Origin: Rufibacter tibetensis
GTDB taxonomy: Bacteria > Bacteroidota > Bacteroidia > Cytophagales > Hymenobacteraceae
Length of the DNA: 64,000 bases
Direction: 5' to 3'
Assembly: GCF_001310085.1 (NCBI RefSeq)
Contig: NZ_CP012643.1
Location: forward strand, 2,649,501 to 2,713,500
Position numbers and translations under genes: made by a program. The notes under the pieces are model-generated. The model saw only the letters and a list, made by a program, of their open reading frames with translations, searched no databases and was not told where the DNA came from. Shown here piece after piece: positions 55,983-63,752 of this stretch. Each line of letters begins with the position of its first letter. The first letter of the stretch is position 1.

Positions 55983-57886
55983 ACGACCGTCTGCAATTTC
56001 TGAAAAGCGTAAAGCCGTTCCACCTGTTAGGTGATGATGTTCTTATAGGAGTGGTAGACCTGCTGCAGGAAGTCACCTATTCTAAAGACACCGTTATCTA
56101 CCACCAAGAAGCTACTAAACTTAGAGGCGTAGACCTGATCGTGGAAGGCGAATATGAATCGTTTTTCTATGATTCAGCCCAAAACAAACGGGTGCTGGAA
56201 CCGCATGGTCCCGGCTATTGCTACGGCGGCATTTCCATGCTGCTCAACCGCAAGAAGTCTTTGAGGACAGTCATCGCTAAAAAAGGAACCCGGGTGTACT
56301 TTCTTCACCGCAGAGACTTCAGGGCACTTGCTAAATCACATGAAGGGTTTTTGCATCATTTTACCCAGGAGTTCGGGATACGGATGCTAAACGAGGAGTT
56401 TGCGCATTTTGTGAAGCGCCCTACCTCATTTGAGGAAAACTACATTGCCACAGACCAGCTCTATTCCCGCCGCATTGAAAGCGTGGAGTACCGTCATATT
56501 ATCACCTGCACCAGCACAACTCCCATTTACACCGCGGCCCGCATCATGGCGGAACATAAAACCAGCTGCATCTTTGTCAAAAACGAAGTGGGGCAGATTG
56601 CCGGTTATATCACAGACATCACGCTTCGCGATAACGTAGTGGCCGCACAGGAAGACGTCCGCGGGCAGGTAAAGGAGATCATGGACAACCCCATTGTGTC
56701 CATAAGAAAAGACGCCTACGTGTATGAGGCTATCCTGCTCATGTTCCGCACCAAAACCCGATATTTGCTTATTGAGGAGTACGGTGAATACGTAGGCATG
56801 ATCAGTCGGAGCAAGTTGTTAAGTGATCAGGCGCAGTCGCCATTTGTGTTCATCCAATCCGTGAAACTGGCGCGCTCCGGAGCAGAGTTACGGGCCAAAT
56901 GGCAGCGGGTACCAGAGATTGTGATGCAATTGCTTTTACGCGGCGCCAAATCAGAGATTATCAACCAGGTCATCACCACTGTAGCCGATACCATTGCCCA
57001 GAAAGTGATTGAAGAGGTAATTGCCATCTGCGGACCGGCCCCGGCCAAGTTTGTGTTCATGGTGCTGGGCAGCGAAGGCCGTAAAGAGCAGACCCTCAAA
57101 ACCGACCAGGACAACGCCATTGTGTACGAGGACAAAGCCAATGAACAGCGCGAACTGGTGCGGGAATACTTCCTTCGGTTTGCTGATTTGGTTTCCGAAA
57201 AGCTAGACTACATTGGGTTCAGTTACTGCACCGGCGGCTACATGGCCAAAAACCCCAAATGGACGCACTCGCTCTCGCATTGGAAACGCAACTACCACGA
57301 GTGGATGCGGGAAATTGTGCCCGAAACGGCCATCCAGTTCTCCACCTTCTTTGACTGCCGCATCATTTACGGCGACGGGGCTATCATGAAAGAACTGGTT
57401 TCTTTCCTGGACGAGGAACTGCAGAAACCCATGCCGCGCCTCTTCTTCCACATGGCCAACAATGCCCTACAATACGAGCCGCCGCTCACATTCTTCAAAA
57501 ACATCAGAACCTTTACCGTGGGCTCCCAGCAGGTGTTTGACATCAAGAAAGCCATGACACCCATTGTAGATTTGGTGCGGGTGTATGCCCTGCAGAACCG
57601 AATCTTCAAAACCAATACCGGTGAGCGGATAGAAGCCTTAGCGGAAATAGGCGTCTTCACGGAAAAACAGTGTCAGGAACTCATGCAGTCCTATTATTAC
57701 CTCATGGGACTCCGGTTGCGCAAACAGGCCAGCCAAATTATGCACGATAAAAGCGAGCCAGACAATTATCTTGACATTCAGAGCCTCACCAAAATTGAGC
57801 AAGTCACGCTTAAAGAAATCTTCAAAACCATCAGTGATTTCCAGTTGGGCATCAAGGTGCAGTTTACCAATAGTCTATTTGGGTAA
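55979..57886 (+). CDS. DUF294 nucleotidyltransferase with cNMP-binding and CBS domains
   Basis: 635 residues from the ATG at 55979. Domain order: cyclic-nucleotide-binding-like domain (about 10-125), two CBS repeats (about 165-285, TTPIYTAARIMAEHKTSCIF and MDNPIVSIRKDAYVYEAILL), a GlnD-like nucleotidyltransferase domain (DUF294; LGSEGRKEQTLKTDQDNAIV near 362-381, with the GSxxR...DxD pattern) and the DUF294 C-terminal helical domain. Related proteins are signal-responsive nucleotidyltransferases of unclear target, often next to an exonuclease or acetate genes. The four-base overlap with the exonuclease gene points to a joint function. Confidence 0.92.
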   Translation: MNDRLQFLKSVKPFHLLGDDVLIGVVDLLQEVTYSKDTVIYHQEATKLRGVDLIVEGEYESFFYDSAQNKRVLEPHGPGYCYGGISMLLNRKKSLRTVIAKKGTRVYFLHRRDFRALAKSHEGFLHHFTQEFGIRMLNEEFAHFVKRPTSFEENYIATDQLYSRRIESVEYRHIITCTSTTPIYTAARIMAEHKTSCIFVKNEVGQIAGYITDITLRDNVVAAQEDVRGQVKEIMDNPIVSIRKDAYVYEAILLMFRTKTRYLLIEEYGEYVGMISRSKLLSDQAQSPFVFIQSVKLARSGAELRAKWQRVPEIVMQLLLRGAKSEIINQVITTVADTIAQKVIEEVIAICGPAPAKFVFMVLGSEGRKEQTLKTDQDNAIVYEDKANEQRELVREYFLRFADLVSEKLDYIGFSYCTGGYMAKNPKWTHSLSHWKRNYHEWMREIVPETAIQFSTFFDCRIIYGDGAIMKELVSFLDEELQKPMPRLFFHMANNALQYEPPLTFFKNIRTFTVGSQQVFDIKKAMTPIVDLVRVYALQNRIFKTNTGERIEALAEIGVFTEKQCQELMQSYYYLMGLRLRKQASQIMHDKSEPDNYLDIQSLTKIEQVTLKEIFKTISDFQLGIKVQFTNSLFG

Positions 57887-57994
57887 AGGGAAGCTTACAA
57901 TTTTGAGCTTGTTTTTGAGAAATCATGCTTGAAACAGCCGGCTGTTGCCTGCTTAAGTTTTACCTCCATGTGCGCTAAGCACAAGAGTTCTATT

Positions 57995-58110
57995 CCCTCT
58001 GTTTGTCATCCTGAAAGGATCTTATGAGTGAATGGTAGTAGCGCTGAGTTCAAGCCATTCTAGTTTGCCCACAAGATCTTTCCAAGATGACAAACAGGAA
58101 TAGGAGCGAG
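57995..58110. repeat. Imperfect inverted repeat with TGTCATCCTGAAAGGATCTT end
   Basis: The left arm (CTGTTTGTCATCCTGAAAGG, then ATCTT) is mirrored by the right arm (AAGATCTTTCCAAGATGACA, then AACAG) about 60 bp further on. I recall similar TGTCATCCTGAAAGGATCTT repeats scattered through Hymenobacteraceae genomes. Probably a MITE-like or REP-like dispersed element. Confidence 0.6.
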
Positions 58111-58120
58111 TATACACCTC

Positions 58121-58235
58121 CGCTGGCGCGAGCCTCAGGCTCGTGTCCAGACGCATTCCTGATTTCTTTAGGAATTTCGAAAATGCGTGTGTGCTCTGCA
58201 TAAGTACGGACACGAGCCGGAGGCTCGCGCCAGCG
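58121..58235. repeat. 28-bp inverted repeat with 59-bp interior
   Basis: The 28-bp arm at 58121-58148 (starting CGCTGGCGCGAGCCTC) returns as reverse complement at 58208-58235 with one mismatch. The interior has a second inverted pair (ACGCATT with AATGCGT). GC-rich arms in an AT-rich gap suggest a mobile or structural element. Confidence 0.75.
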
Positions 58236-58245
58236 ATGGTAGTAG

Positions 58246-58286
58246 TCTCTCTGTGGCGCGGAAGTTTCTTCCGCGCCACAGAGAGA
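58246..58286. repeat. Perfect 18-bp inverted repeat
   Basis: TCTCTCTGTGGCGCGGAA (58246-58263) and TTCCGCGCCACAGAGAGA (58269-58286) around GTTTC. The shared GGCGCG core suggests it is related to the neighbouring 28-bp repeat. Confidence 0.75.
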
Positions 58287-58359
58287 AAAGAGTAGGTAAA
58301 TAGAAAGTCATTCCTGTTTTAAGGCGGTTTTCAAAAATCAACACTAAAACAGCTGTATT

Positions 58360-59040
58360 CTACTTCTCCTCCCCACTAATAAGCTTTCCCACTTGCGGAT
58401 CGGTGTAGTCTTCCACAAACCCGATGATGTTATCATAGGCAGGAAACTCGTCTTTGCTGTGCATGGTGGTGATCACCAGGCAATCCATGCCAGCGTTCAG
58501 GGCAGCTTCTACGCCTTTGGGCGCATCCTCAAACACCAGGCAATCCTTCGGGTCTACCCCTAATCCTTCGGCGGCTTTCAGGAACGTCTCGGGGTGGGGT
58601 TTGCTTTTGGTCACGTCATCAGCACTTACCAACGCGTCAAAGTAGGAGCGGATATCCAGATTATCTACCACAAAGTCAATGTTGAAGGTGATGGCTGCAG
58701 TGGCAATGGCCATTTTGATGTTTTGCTCGGCTGCTTTCTTCAGGAAAACATCCAACCCTTTGATGAGCCTGAGGTGCGAGATGTATTCTTTCTGGTAGAT
58801 TTTCTCTTTCTGCACCGATAACTCATCGGCTTCCTCCTGGGTGAAACGGTCTTCGCCAAAGAAACGAGCCAGGACTTCGCTGTTCTTGCCGTACATCTGT
58901 TCTTTTACTTCTTCGCGGCTGAAAGAGCCTTGTAGATCATTGTTCAAAATTTTGTGCCATGCCTCGGTATGGAAATCCATGTCGTCAATCATGGTGCCGT
59001 TCATATCAAACAGAAACGCTTTGTAGGGGAGGGTATTCAT
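58360..59040 (-). CDS. HAD-family hydrolase, beta-phosphoglucomutase-like
   Basis: 226 residues. HAD core with motif I F-D12-M-N14-G-T, where the usual second Asp (general acid/base) is Asn. There is a helical cap of the beta-phosphoglucomutase/phosphatase type (MYGKNSEVLARFFGEDRFTQ), a Lys in SADDVTKSKPHPETFL, and motif IV VFEDAPKGVEAALNAG. The Asn is also present in the broken copy at 40357, so it is a family trait. Probably acts on a small sugar phosphate; reaction unknown. It lies downstream of the transketolase pair, but a terminator separates them. Confidence 0.88.
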   Translation of the reverse strand: MNTLPYKAFLFDMNGTMIDDMDFHTEAWHKILNNDLQGSFSREEVKEQMYGKNSEVLARFFGEDRFTQEEADELSVQKEKIYQKEYISHLRLIKGLDVFLKKAAEQNIKMAIATAAITFNIDFVVDNLDIRSYFDALVSADDVTKSKPHPETFLKAAEGLGVDPKDCLVFEDAPKGVEAALNAGMDCLVITTMHSKDEFPAYDNIIGFVEDYTDPQVGKLISGEEK

Positions 59041-59080
59041 GTGATTGAAGTTTAAAGTTCTAGTTGGTTACGTTGGTTAC

Positions 59081-59110
59081 AAAAAAAACGGGCTCCAGAA
59101 GAGCCCGTCT
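59081..59110 (-). terminator. Terminator of the transketolase operon
   Basis: On the minus strand ACGGGCTC (59108-59101) and GAGCCCGT (59095-59088) form the stem, followed by a run of eight T (59088-59081). It lies 60 bp after the second transketolase gene and before the HAD gene. Confidence 0.8.
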
Positions 59111-59170
59111 TTAACTTAATCCTTTTTTACTTTCCTTTGGGGAGCAGGCAGGGCTTGCCTGTGCAGTGGG

Positions 59171-60139
59171 CTATTCCGCCAATGCCTGTTTCCGCTCCAT
59201 TACTTTCTGCACGGCTTGCACAATGTGCGCATCGTCAAGGCCGTACTTTTTCATCAATTGTTCTGGGGTACCGCTCTCGCCGAAAGAGTCGTTCACGGCC
59301 ACGTATTCCATAGGGAGTGGAGTGGTTTTCGCCAGTAACTGCGCGATGCTGTCGCCCAAACCACCTAAGCGGTTGTGCTCCTCAGCGCTTACCACACAAC
59401 CCGTTTTCGCCACAGACTTCAAGATAGCTTCTTCGTCCAGCGGTTTAATGGTGTGGATGTTGATGATCTCCGCGGAGATGCCCATCTCAGCTAGTTTCTC
59501 ACCAGCTTTGATTGCTTCCCATACCAGATGACCCGTCGCGAAGATGCTCACATCAGTGCCTTCGTTTACCATCCAGGCTTTGCCAATCACAAACTCCTGA
59601 TCAGCGGGCGTGAACACCGGAATCACCGGACGGCCGAAACGCAAATACACCGGTCCTTCGTACTCGGCGATCGCCATAGTGGCGGCTTTGGTTTGGTTGT
59701 AGTCGCAGGGGTTAATAACAGTCATACCGGGCAGCATCTTCATCATGCCAATGTCTTCCAGAATCTGGTGGGTGGCACCGTCTTCGCCTAGCGTTAAACC
59801 AGCGTGGGAGGCGCAGATCTTCACGTTCTTGTCTGAATAGGCAATAGACTGACGGATCTGGTCATACACCCGGCCCGTAGAGAAGTTGGCAAACGTGCCG
59901 GTAAACGGAATCTTGCCGCCAATGGTCATACCCGCCGCAATGCCCATCATGTTGGCTTCGGCAATGCCCACCTGCACAAAACGCTCAGGAAATTCCTTGA
60001 TGAAATCGCCCATTTTCAGGGAGCCAACCAAGTCAGCGCAAAGGGCTACCACGTCTTTGTTTTTACGGCCGGCTTCTACCAGCCCCGCACCAAAACCGGA
60101 GCGGGTGTCTTTTGATTCTGTATAGGTATATTTTTTCAT
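59171..60139 (-). CDS. Transketolase, C-terminal subunit
   Basis: 322 residues: the pyrimidine-binding and C-terminal domains of transketolase as a separate polypeptide. Visible: SGFGAGLVEAGRKNKDVVAL, EANMMGIAAGMTIGGKIPFT (with the TPP-activating Glu), ASHAGLTLGEDGATHQILED, and the C-terminal AEEHNRLGGLGDSIAQLLAK. It works with the N-terminal subunit encoded 113 bp upstream to interconvert pentose and triose/hexose phosphates, and so uses xylulose 5-phosphate from AraD. Confidence 0.95.
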   Translation of the reverse strand: MKKYTYTESKDTRSGFGAGLVEAGRKNKDVVALCADLVGSLKMGDFIKEFPERFVQVGIAEANMMGIAAGMTIGGKIPFTGTFANFSTGRVYDQIRQSIAYSDKNVKICASHAGLTLGEDGATHQILEDIGMMKMLPGMTVINPCDYNQTKAATMAIAEYEGPVYLRFGRPVIPVFTPADQEFVIGKAWMVNEGTDVSIFATGHLVWEAIKAGEKLAEMGISAEIINIHTIKPLDEEAILKSVAKTGCVVSAEEHNRLGGLGDSIAQLLAKTTPLPMEYVAVNDSFGESGTPEQLMKKYGLDDAHIVQAVQKVMERKQALAE

Positions 60140-60252
60140 TTTGATGTTTTCAGTTGAAGCCCTGTGCTGCAGGGCAAGTAATGCTTCGGCTTTCAGGGGT
60201 TGTTTTCAGAAAAAGAGCCTAAAACGGCAGCGTTCTAATTTTAAAAAGCAGA

Positions 60253-61116
60253 CTAGTAATCCTGCATGTTGCTGGTCAATTGATTCAGCGCCAGGGAAAG
60301 CTGCTCATCATTAGGCGCTACGCCATGCCACTTGTGCGAGCCCATCATGAAGTCCACGCCGTGGCCCATGTTGGTTTGCATCAGGATCATGATCGGTTTG
60401 CCTTTGCGGGTTTTAGCTTTGGCCAGTTCCAGTACTCTGATCACATCTGCCAGGTCATTGCCATTCATTTCCAACACATCCCAGCCAAACGCCTCCCATT
60501 TGGCGCGCAGGTTGCCCAAGGCCAGTACTCTGTCCGTAGGGCCGTCAATCTGCTGGCCGTTCACGTCTATGGTAGAAATGAGGTTGTCTACTTTGTTGTG
60601 CGGCGCGAAAAGGGCGGCTTCCCAAATTTGGCCTTCCTGCAACTCGCCATCGCCGTGTAAGGTGAATACTAGACCAGGGTCATTGTTCAACTTTTTAGTC
60701 AAGGCTGCGCCGATGGCTACTGATAAGCCTTGGCCCAAAGAACCAGAAGCGATGCGTACGCCCGGTAATTCTTCATGCGTGGTAGGGTGGCCCTGCAGAC
60801 GGGAATCCAGTTTGCGGAAGGTCTTCAACTCACTTACCTCAAAGTAGCCGGCCCGTGCCAATACACTGTACCAAACCGGTGAAATGTGTCCGTTGGAAAG
60901 GAAGAACAGATCCTCGCCCTCGCCGTTCATGTTGAACTCAGGAGAGTGGGTCATGATTCTGAAGTACAACGCCACCAGGTAATCGGTGCAGCCTAGTGAA
61001 CCACCTGGGTGCCCTGATTGGCAACCGTGTACCATTCTCACAATGTCGCGGCGCACTTGCTTGGCCACCTGTTCCAGCTCCTCTAGCTGCATCGTTGCTT
61101 TTTCTTCTGTTTGCAT
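60253..61116 (-). CDS. Transketolase, N-terminal subunit
   Basis: 287 residues: the TPP diphosphate-binding half of transketolase. Visible: IVRMVHGCQSGHPGGSLGCT, FFLSNGHISPVWYSVLARAG, HPTTHEELPGVRIASGSLGQ and the TPP/Mg motif HGDGELQEGQIWEAALFAPH ending in IDVNGQQIDGPT. First gene of the two-gene unit; a possible AraR operator lies about 95-115 bp upstream. Split transketolases are common in Bacteroidota. Confidence 0.95.
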   Translation of the reverse strand: MQTEEKATMQLEELEQVAKQVRRDIVRMVHGCQSGHPGGSLGCTDYLVALYFRIMTHSPEFNMNGEGEDLFFLSNGHISPVWYSVLARAGYFEVSELKTFRKLDSRLQGHPTTHEELPGVRIASGSLGQGLSVAIGAALTKKLNNDPGLVFTLHGDGELQEGQIWEAALFAPHNKVDNLISTIDVNGQQIDGPTDRVLALGNLRAKWEAFGWDVLEMNGNDLADVIRVLELAKAKTRKGKPIMILMQTNMGHGVDFMMGSHKWHGVAPNDEQLSLALNQLTSNMQDY

Positions 61117-61211
61117 ATTGCTCTTGTTGATCAGTTACTTTGACAATAGCTTTTAAATCAGGGAAGATCAAAAGCTGTGAAAGACTACAAAGAAGTCTTT
61201 ATTCCGACAAT

Positions 61212-61230
61212 AAGTGTAATTATAACAATT
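61212..61230. promoter_or_regulatory. Probable AraR operator, transketolase promoter
   Basis: AAGTGT (61212-61217), 7 bp, ACAATT (61225-61230): same spacing as the three better sites, with one mismatch in the right half. Flanks AATAAGTGT ... ACAATTATT extend the symmetry. On the minus strand a TTG follows at once. Confidence 0.5.
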
Positions 61231-61275
61231 ATTTTACTTTTCTGAAATCAGAAGTTCATAAATAAAGATAGAAGG

Positions 61276-61299
61276 TTTTATGCAAACGTTGGCATAAAA
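61276..61299. promoter_or_regulatory. Palindrome TTTTATGC-N8-GCATAAAA
   Basis: Perfect 8-bp arms (61276-61283 and 61292-61299) around AAACGTTG. The core TGCAAACGTTGGCA has the central CG and symmetry of LacI-family operators; alternatively it is a short relic of the dispersed palindrome. It lies between the divergent transketolase and acetyltransferase genes. Confidence 0.35.
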
Positions 61300-61387
61300 A
61301 TTCAAATTTGTATTAGAGACAAAGGAAAATTCTTTGTTATCAAGAAAAGTTGGTGCTTTTAGAGCGAACCTCTAGTTTCGTAGAATT

Positions 61388-61843
61388 ATGGAGTTTAAAA
61401 CGATCACTAAATCTTTTGAGGAGCTTTCTCCTAAGGAACTGTATGATTTGCTGCAGTTGCGAAGTGCAGTATTTGTGGTGGAGCAGAACTGTGTTTTTCT
61501 AGACCCCGATGGGTTGGATGATCAATGCAACCATCTTCTTTTCTATAGTGGGGCCACCTTAGAAGCCTATGCCCGGCTTCTGCCGGCCGGTGTCTCTTAT
61601 CCCGAACTCTCTATAGGGAGAATCATCACGAGTGCTGCCGTGCGCGGAACAGGGGTTGGGCAGCAGTTGGTGCAAAAAGCCATTGATGAAACGTACCGGC
61701 TCTTCGGGCAAGGGCCAATTAAGATAGGGGCGCAGCTGTACGCTAAAAAGTTCTATGAACGGTTCGGGTTTGTGCAGTCCAGTGAGGTATATGACGAGGA
61801 CGGTATTGACCACATCAAGATGATCAAGCCTTCTGAGGTGTAA
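61388..61843 (+). CDS. elaA: GNAT-family acetyltransferase, ElaA type
   Basis: 151 residues. N-terminal LYDLLQLRSAVFVVEQNCVF is the ElaA signature. The acetyl-CoA loop follows in VRGTGVGQQLVQKAIDETYR (R/Q-x-x-G-x-G/A pattern), then the C-terminal KFYERFGFVQSSEVYDEDGI. Acetyl transfer to an unknown acceptor. It is a single gene with its own terminator. Confidence 0.92.
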   Translation: MEFKTITKSFEELSPKELYDLLQLRSAVFVVEQNCVFLDPDGLDDQCNHLLFYSGATLEAYARLLPAGVSYPELSIGRIITSAAVRGTGVGQQLVQKAIDETYRLFGQGPIKIGAQLYAKKFYERFGFVQSSEVYDEDGIDHIKMIKPSEV

Positions 61844-61867
61844 AGTGCTTTGATGTTGAAGGCAGAG

Positions 61868-61915
61868 GCTCCTGCTTTAAGGTCGATTTTCATAAATCAG
61901 CCTTAAAGCAGGAGC
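61868..61915 (+). terminator. Terminator of the acetyltransferase gene
   Basis: GCTCCTGCTTTAAGG (61868-61882) pairs perfectly with CCTTAAAGCAGGAGC (61901-61915), with an inner GATTT/AAATC stem. The upper part follows the dispersed-palindrome pattern. A degenerate second copy is at 61985-62020. Confidence 0.75.
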
Positions 61916-62086
61916 TTCTGTTATTTGGATGAAAGATTCTCCAACTGGATGTCAGCCGTCATTTACTAATCTGAAGTTTTTGCTGTTTTAAGGCTACTTC
62001 CTGAAGTATGGCTTAGATAATTGCTTCTCCGCTTTGTAAGGCTGAACTAGTTTACGGTTATAAGTGCTGCTTTCCTCGGCCATTTG

Positions 62087-63472
62087 CTAAAGCCATTTGA
62101 AAGCTTTTTTCATCCAGTTCATCTTTTCCTTGTAAGGCGGGTATTTGAAGGGTAAGTCTGGGAGAGCTGGTTTCATGAGCACGCTTTTCTGGTGTGAGAA
62201 AGCATCAAAACTGGCTTTGCCATGGTAATTGCCCTGTCCGCTTGTGCCTATGCCTCCAAAGGGTAAATATGGGTTGGTCAAATGAGAAACAGTATCATTG
62301 ATACACATGCCGCCGGAAGAAGTCTGGGTTAAGACCATTTCTTTGGCCTTGCTGTTTTCAGAGAAGAAGTACAGGGCTAGCGGTTTAGGACGGGCATTTA
62401 CCTGGGCAATAGCCTCGGGAAGGGAGGAGTAGGTCAGTACCGGCAACAGTGGCCCGAAGATCTCTTCCTGCATAATGGGGTGCTCCCAGGTAATGCCAGA
62501 AAGCAGCGTAGGGGCGATGTACCTGGCCGCCGCATCAGTCTCCCCACCTGAATACACATGAGTACTATCCAGCAATCCTTGCAACCGGTGAAAATGACGG
62601 TCGTTGATGATGCGGGCGAAGTCTGGGCTATGGGTAGGAGAGGTGCCGTAGAAGTCTGTGATGGTTTGGGCGAGGGCCTTCAGTAAAGGTCCGGCTACCT
62701 TTTCATGAACCAGCAGGTAGTCTGGTGCAACGCACGTTTGCCCCGCATTCAAGAACTTCCCCCATACAATGCGTTTGGCCGCCACCGTCAGGTTAGCAGT
62801 TTCATCAATAAGGCAGGGGCTTTTTCCGCCCAACTCCAGGGTGACGGGAATGAGTTGTTTGGCGGCAGCCTGGGCTACTATCTTGCCTACCGGTACGCTG
62901 CCGGTGAAAAAGATTTTATCAAAAGGCAACTCCAGCAGGGCCTGGCTTACCTCAGGGCCACCTTGCACCACGGTCAGGTATTCTGGCGGAAAATGTTCCT
63001 GTATAAGGCGGGCGGTTAATTGGCTTGTGGCCGGGGTCAGCTCTGACGGTTTCAGAATGGCGCAGCACCCTGCGGCAATGGCGCCTAGCATAGGTGATAA
63101 GGTTAGTTGAAACGGGTAATTCCAGGCGCCAATCACCAAAGAAACGCCGTAAGGCTCGGCGTAGATGCTATCAGTAGAAGGGAAGTTCAGGAAGCTGGAT
63201 TTCACCCGCCGTAATTTCACCCATTTGTGCAGGTTGCGTACCATGAACTTTAGTTCAGACTGCAGAATGGCAACCTCAGTGGCATAGGTTTCAAAGGGTG
63301 GTTTCCCGAAATCTGAGGCTAACGCAGCTATAATGGCGTCTTCTTCTTTCTCAATGGCATGCTGCAAACGGCGCAGCATCTGAATCCTAAAGTCCAGTGA
63401 TCTGGTTTGCCCCGAATTGAAAAACGCTTTCTGCTGGTGCACAAAAGTATCAAGTTGCTGTGGTGAGGTCAT
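62087..63472 (-). CDS. Aldehyde dehydrogenase, class 3-like
   Basis: 461 residues from the ATG at 63472. The frame is open 21 codons further (ATG 63535), but that leader (MGVSHYQEEKSIPNDHPSTP) is unlike the family. NAD(P)-dependent oxidation of aldehydes to acids: catalytic Cys247 in NAGQTCVAPDY, general base Glu213 in LELGGKSP, cofactor segments IGAWNYPFQL and FFTGSVPVGK, and EIFGPLLPVL. The short length and C-terminal hydrophobic/basic tail (MNWMKKAFKWL) resemble the class 3 or fatty-aldehyde group, which associate with membranes. Not obviously linked to arabinose use. Confidence 0.93.
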   Translation of the reverse strand: MTSPQQLDTFVHQQKAFFNSGQTRSLDFRIQMLRRLQHAIEKEEDAIIAALASDFGKPPFETYATEVAILQSELKFMVRNLHKWVKLRRVKSSFLNFPSTDSIYAEPYGVSLVIGAWNYPFQLTLSPMLGAIAAGCCAILKPSELTPATSQLTARLIQEHFPPEYLTVVQGGPEVSQALLELPFDKIFFTGSVPVGKIVAQAAAKQLIPVTLELGGKSPCLIDETANLTVAAKRIVWGKFLNAGQTCVAPDYLLVHEKVAGPLLKALAQTITDFYGTSPTHSPDFARIINDRHFHRLQGLLDSTHVYSGGETDAAARYIAPTLLSGITWEHPIMQEEIFGPLLPVLTYSSLPEAIAQVNARPKPLALYFFSENSKAKEMVLTQTSSGGMCINDTVSHLTNPYLPFGGIGTSGQGNYHGKASFDAFSHQKSVLMKPALPDLPFKYPPYKEKMNWMKKAFKWL

Positions 63473-63752
63473 AAGTGGCGTACTAGGGTGATCGTTTGGT
63501 ATACTCTTCTCTTCCTGATAATGGCTGACGCCCAAAGCCAGAAGTTTAATAAAGTTCTTCTTCTGCTCTTTGCCGCTGGGTAAAGAATAGTAAAAATAGG
63601 TTTTTAGTCTATTTTTGCGGGCTCGTTCCTAAAGCGTAAACATTCAAGAAAGTTTTACTTTTTTGTCAGGCACTTTTTAAAACAGACACGTAAAAAGGAG
63701 ACCAACGCAACAGAGGGCAAACACTATTTCTGACAGCTTTAAAATTAACAGT

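Larger units (their letters stand above)
57887..58359. other. Intergenic repeat island
   Basis: About 470 bp between two convergent genes, with no plausible gene. It starts with a degenerate dispersed palindrome (57900-57936), then three nested or tandem inverted repeats at 57995-58110, 58121-58235 and 58246-58286, and ends with another degenerate palindrome (58316-58350). Three of these are given as separate entries. Confidence 0.7.

Noticed and set aside
57995..58286. CRISPR array
   Set aside because: The repeats are inverted pairs, not direct repeats with regular spacers, and no cas gene is near. I saw no CRISPR array elsewhere in the window.
59171..61116. Two transketolase genes as fragments of one broken gene
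   Set aside because: Each half is complete with its own start and stop and a 113-bp spacer. Split transketolase is a normal arrangement in this phylum.
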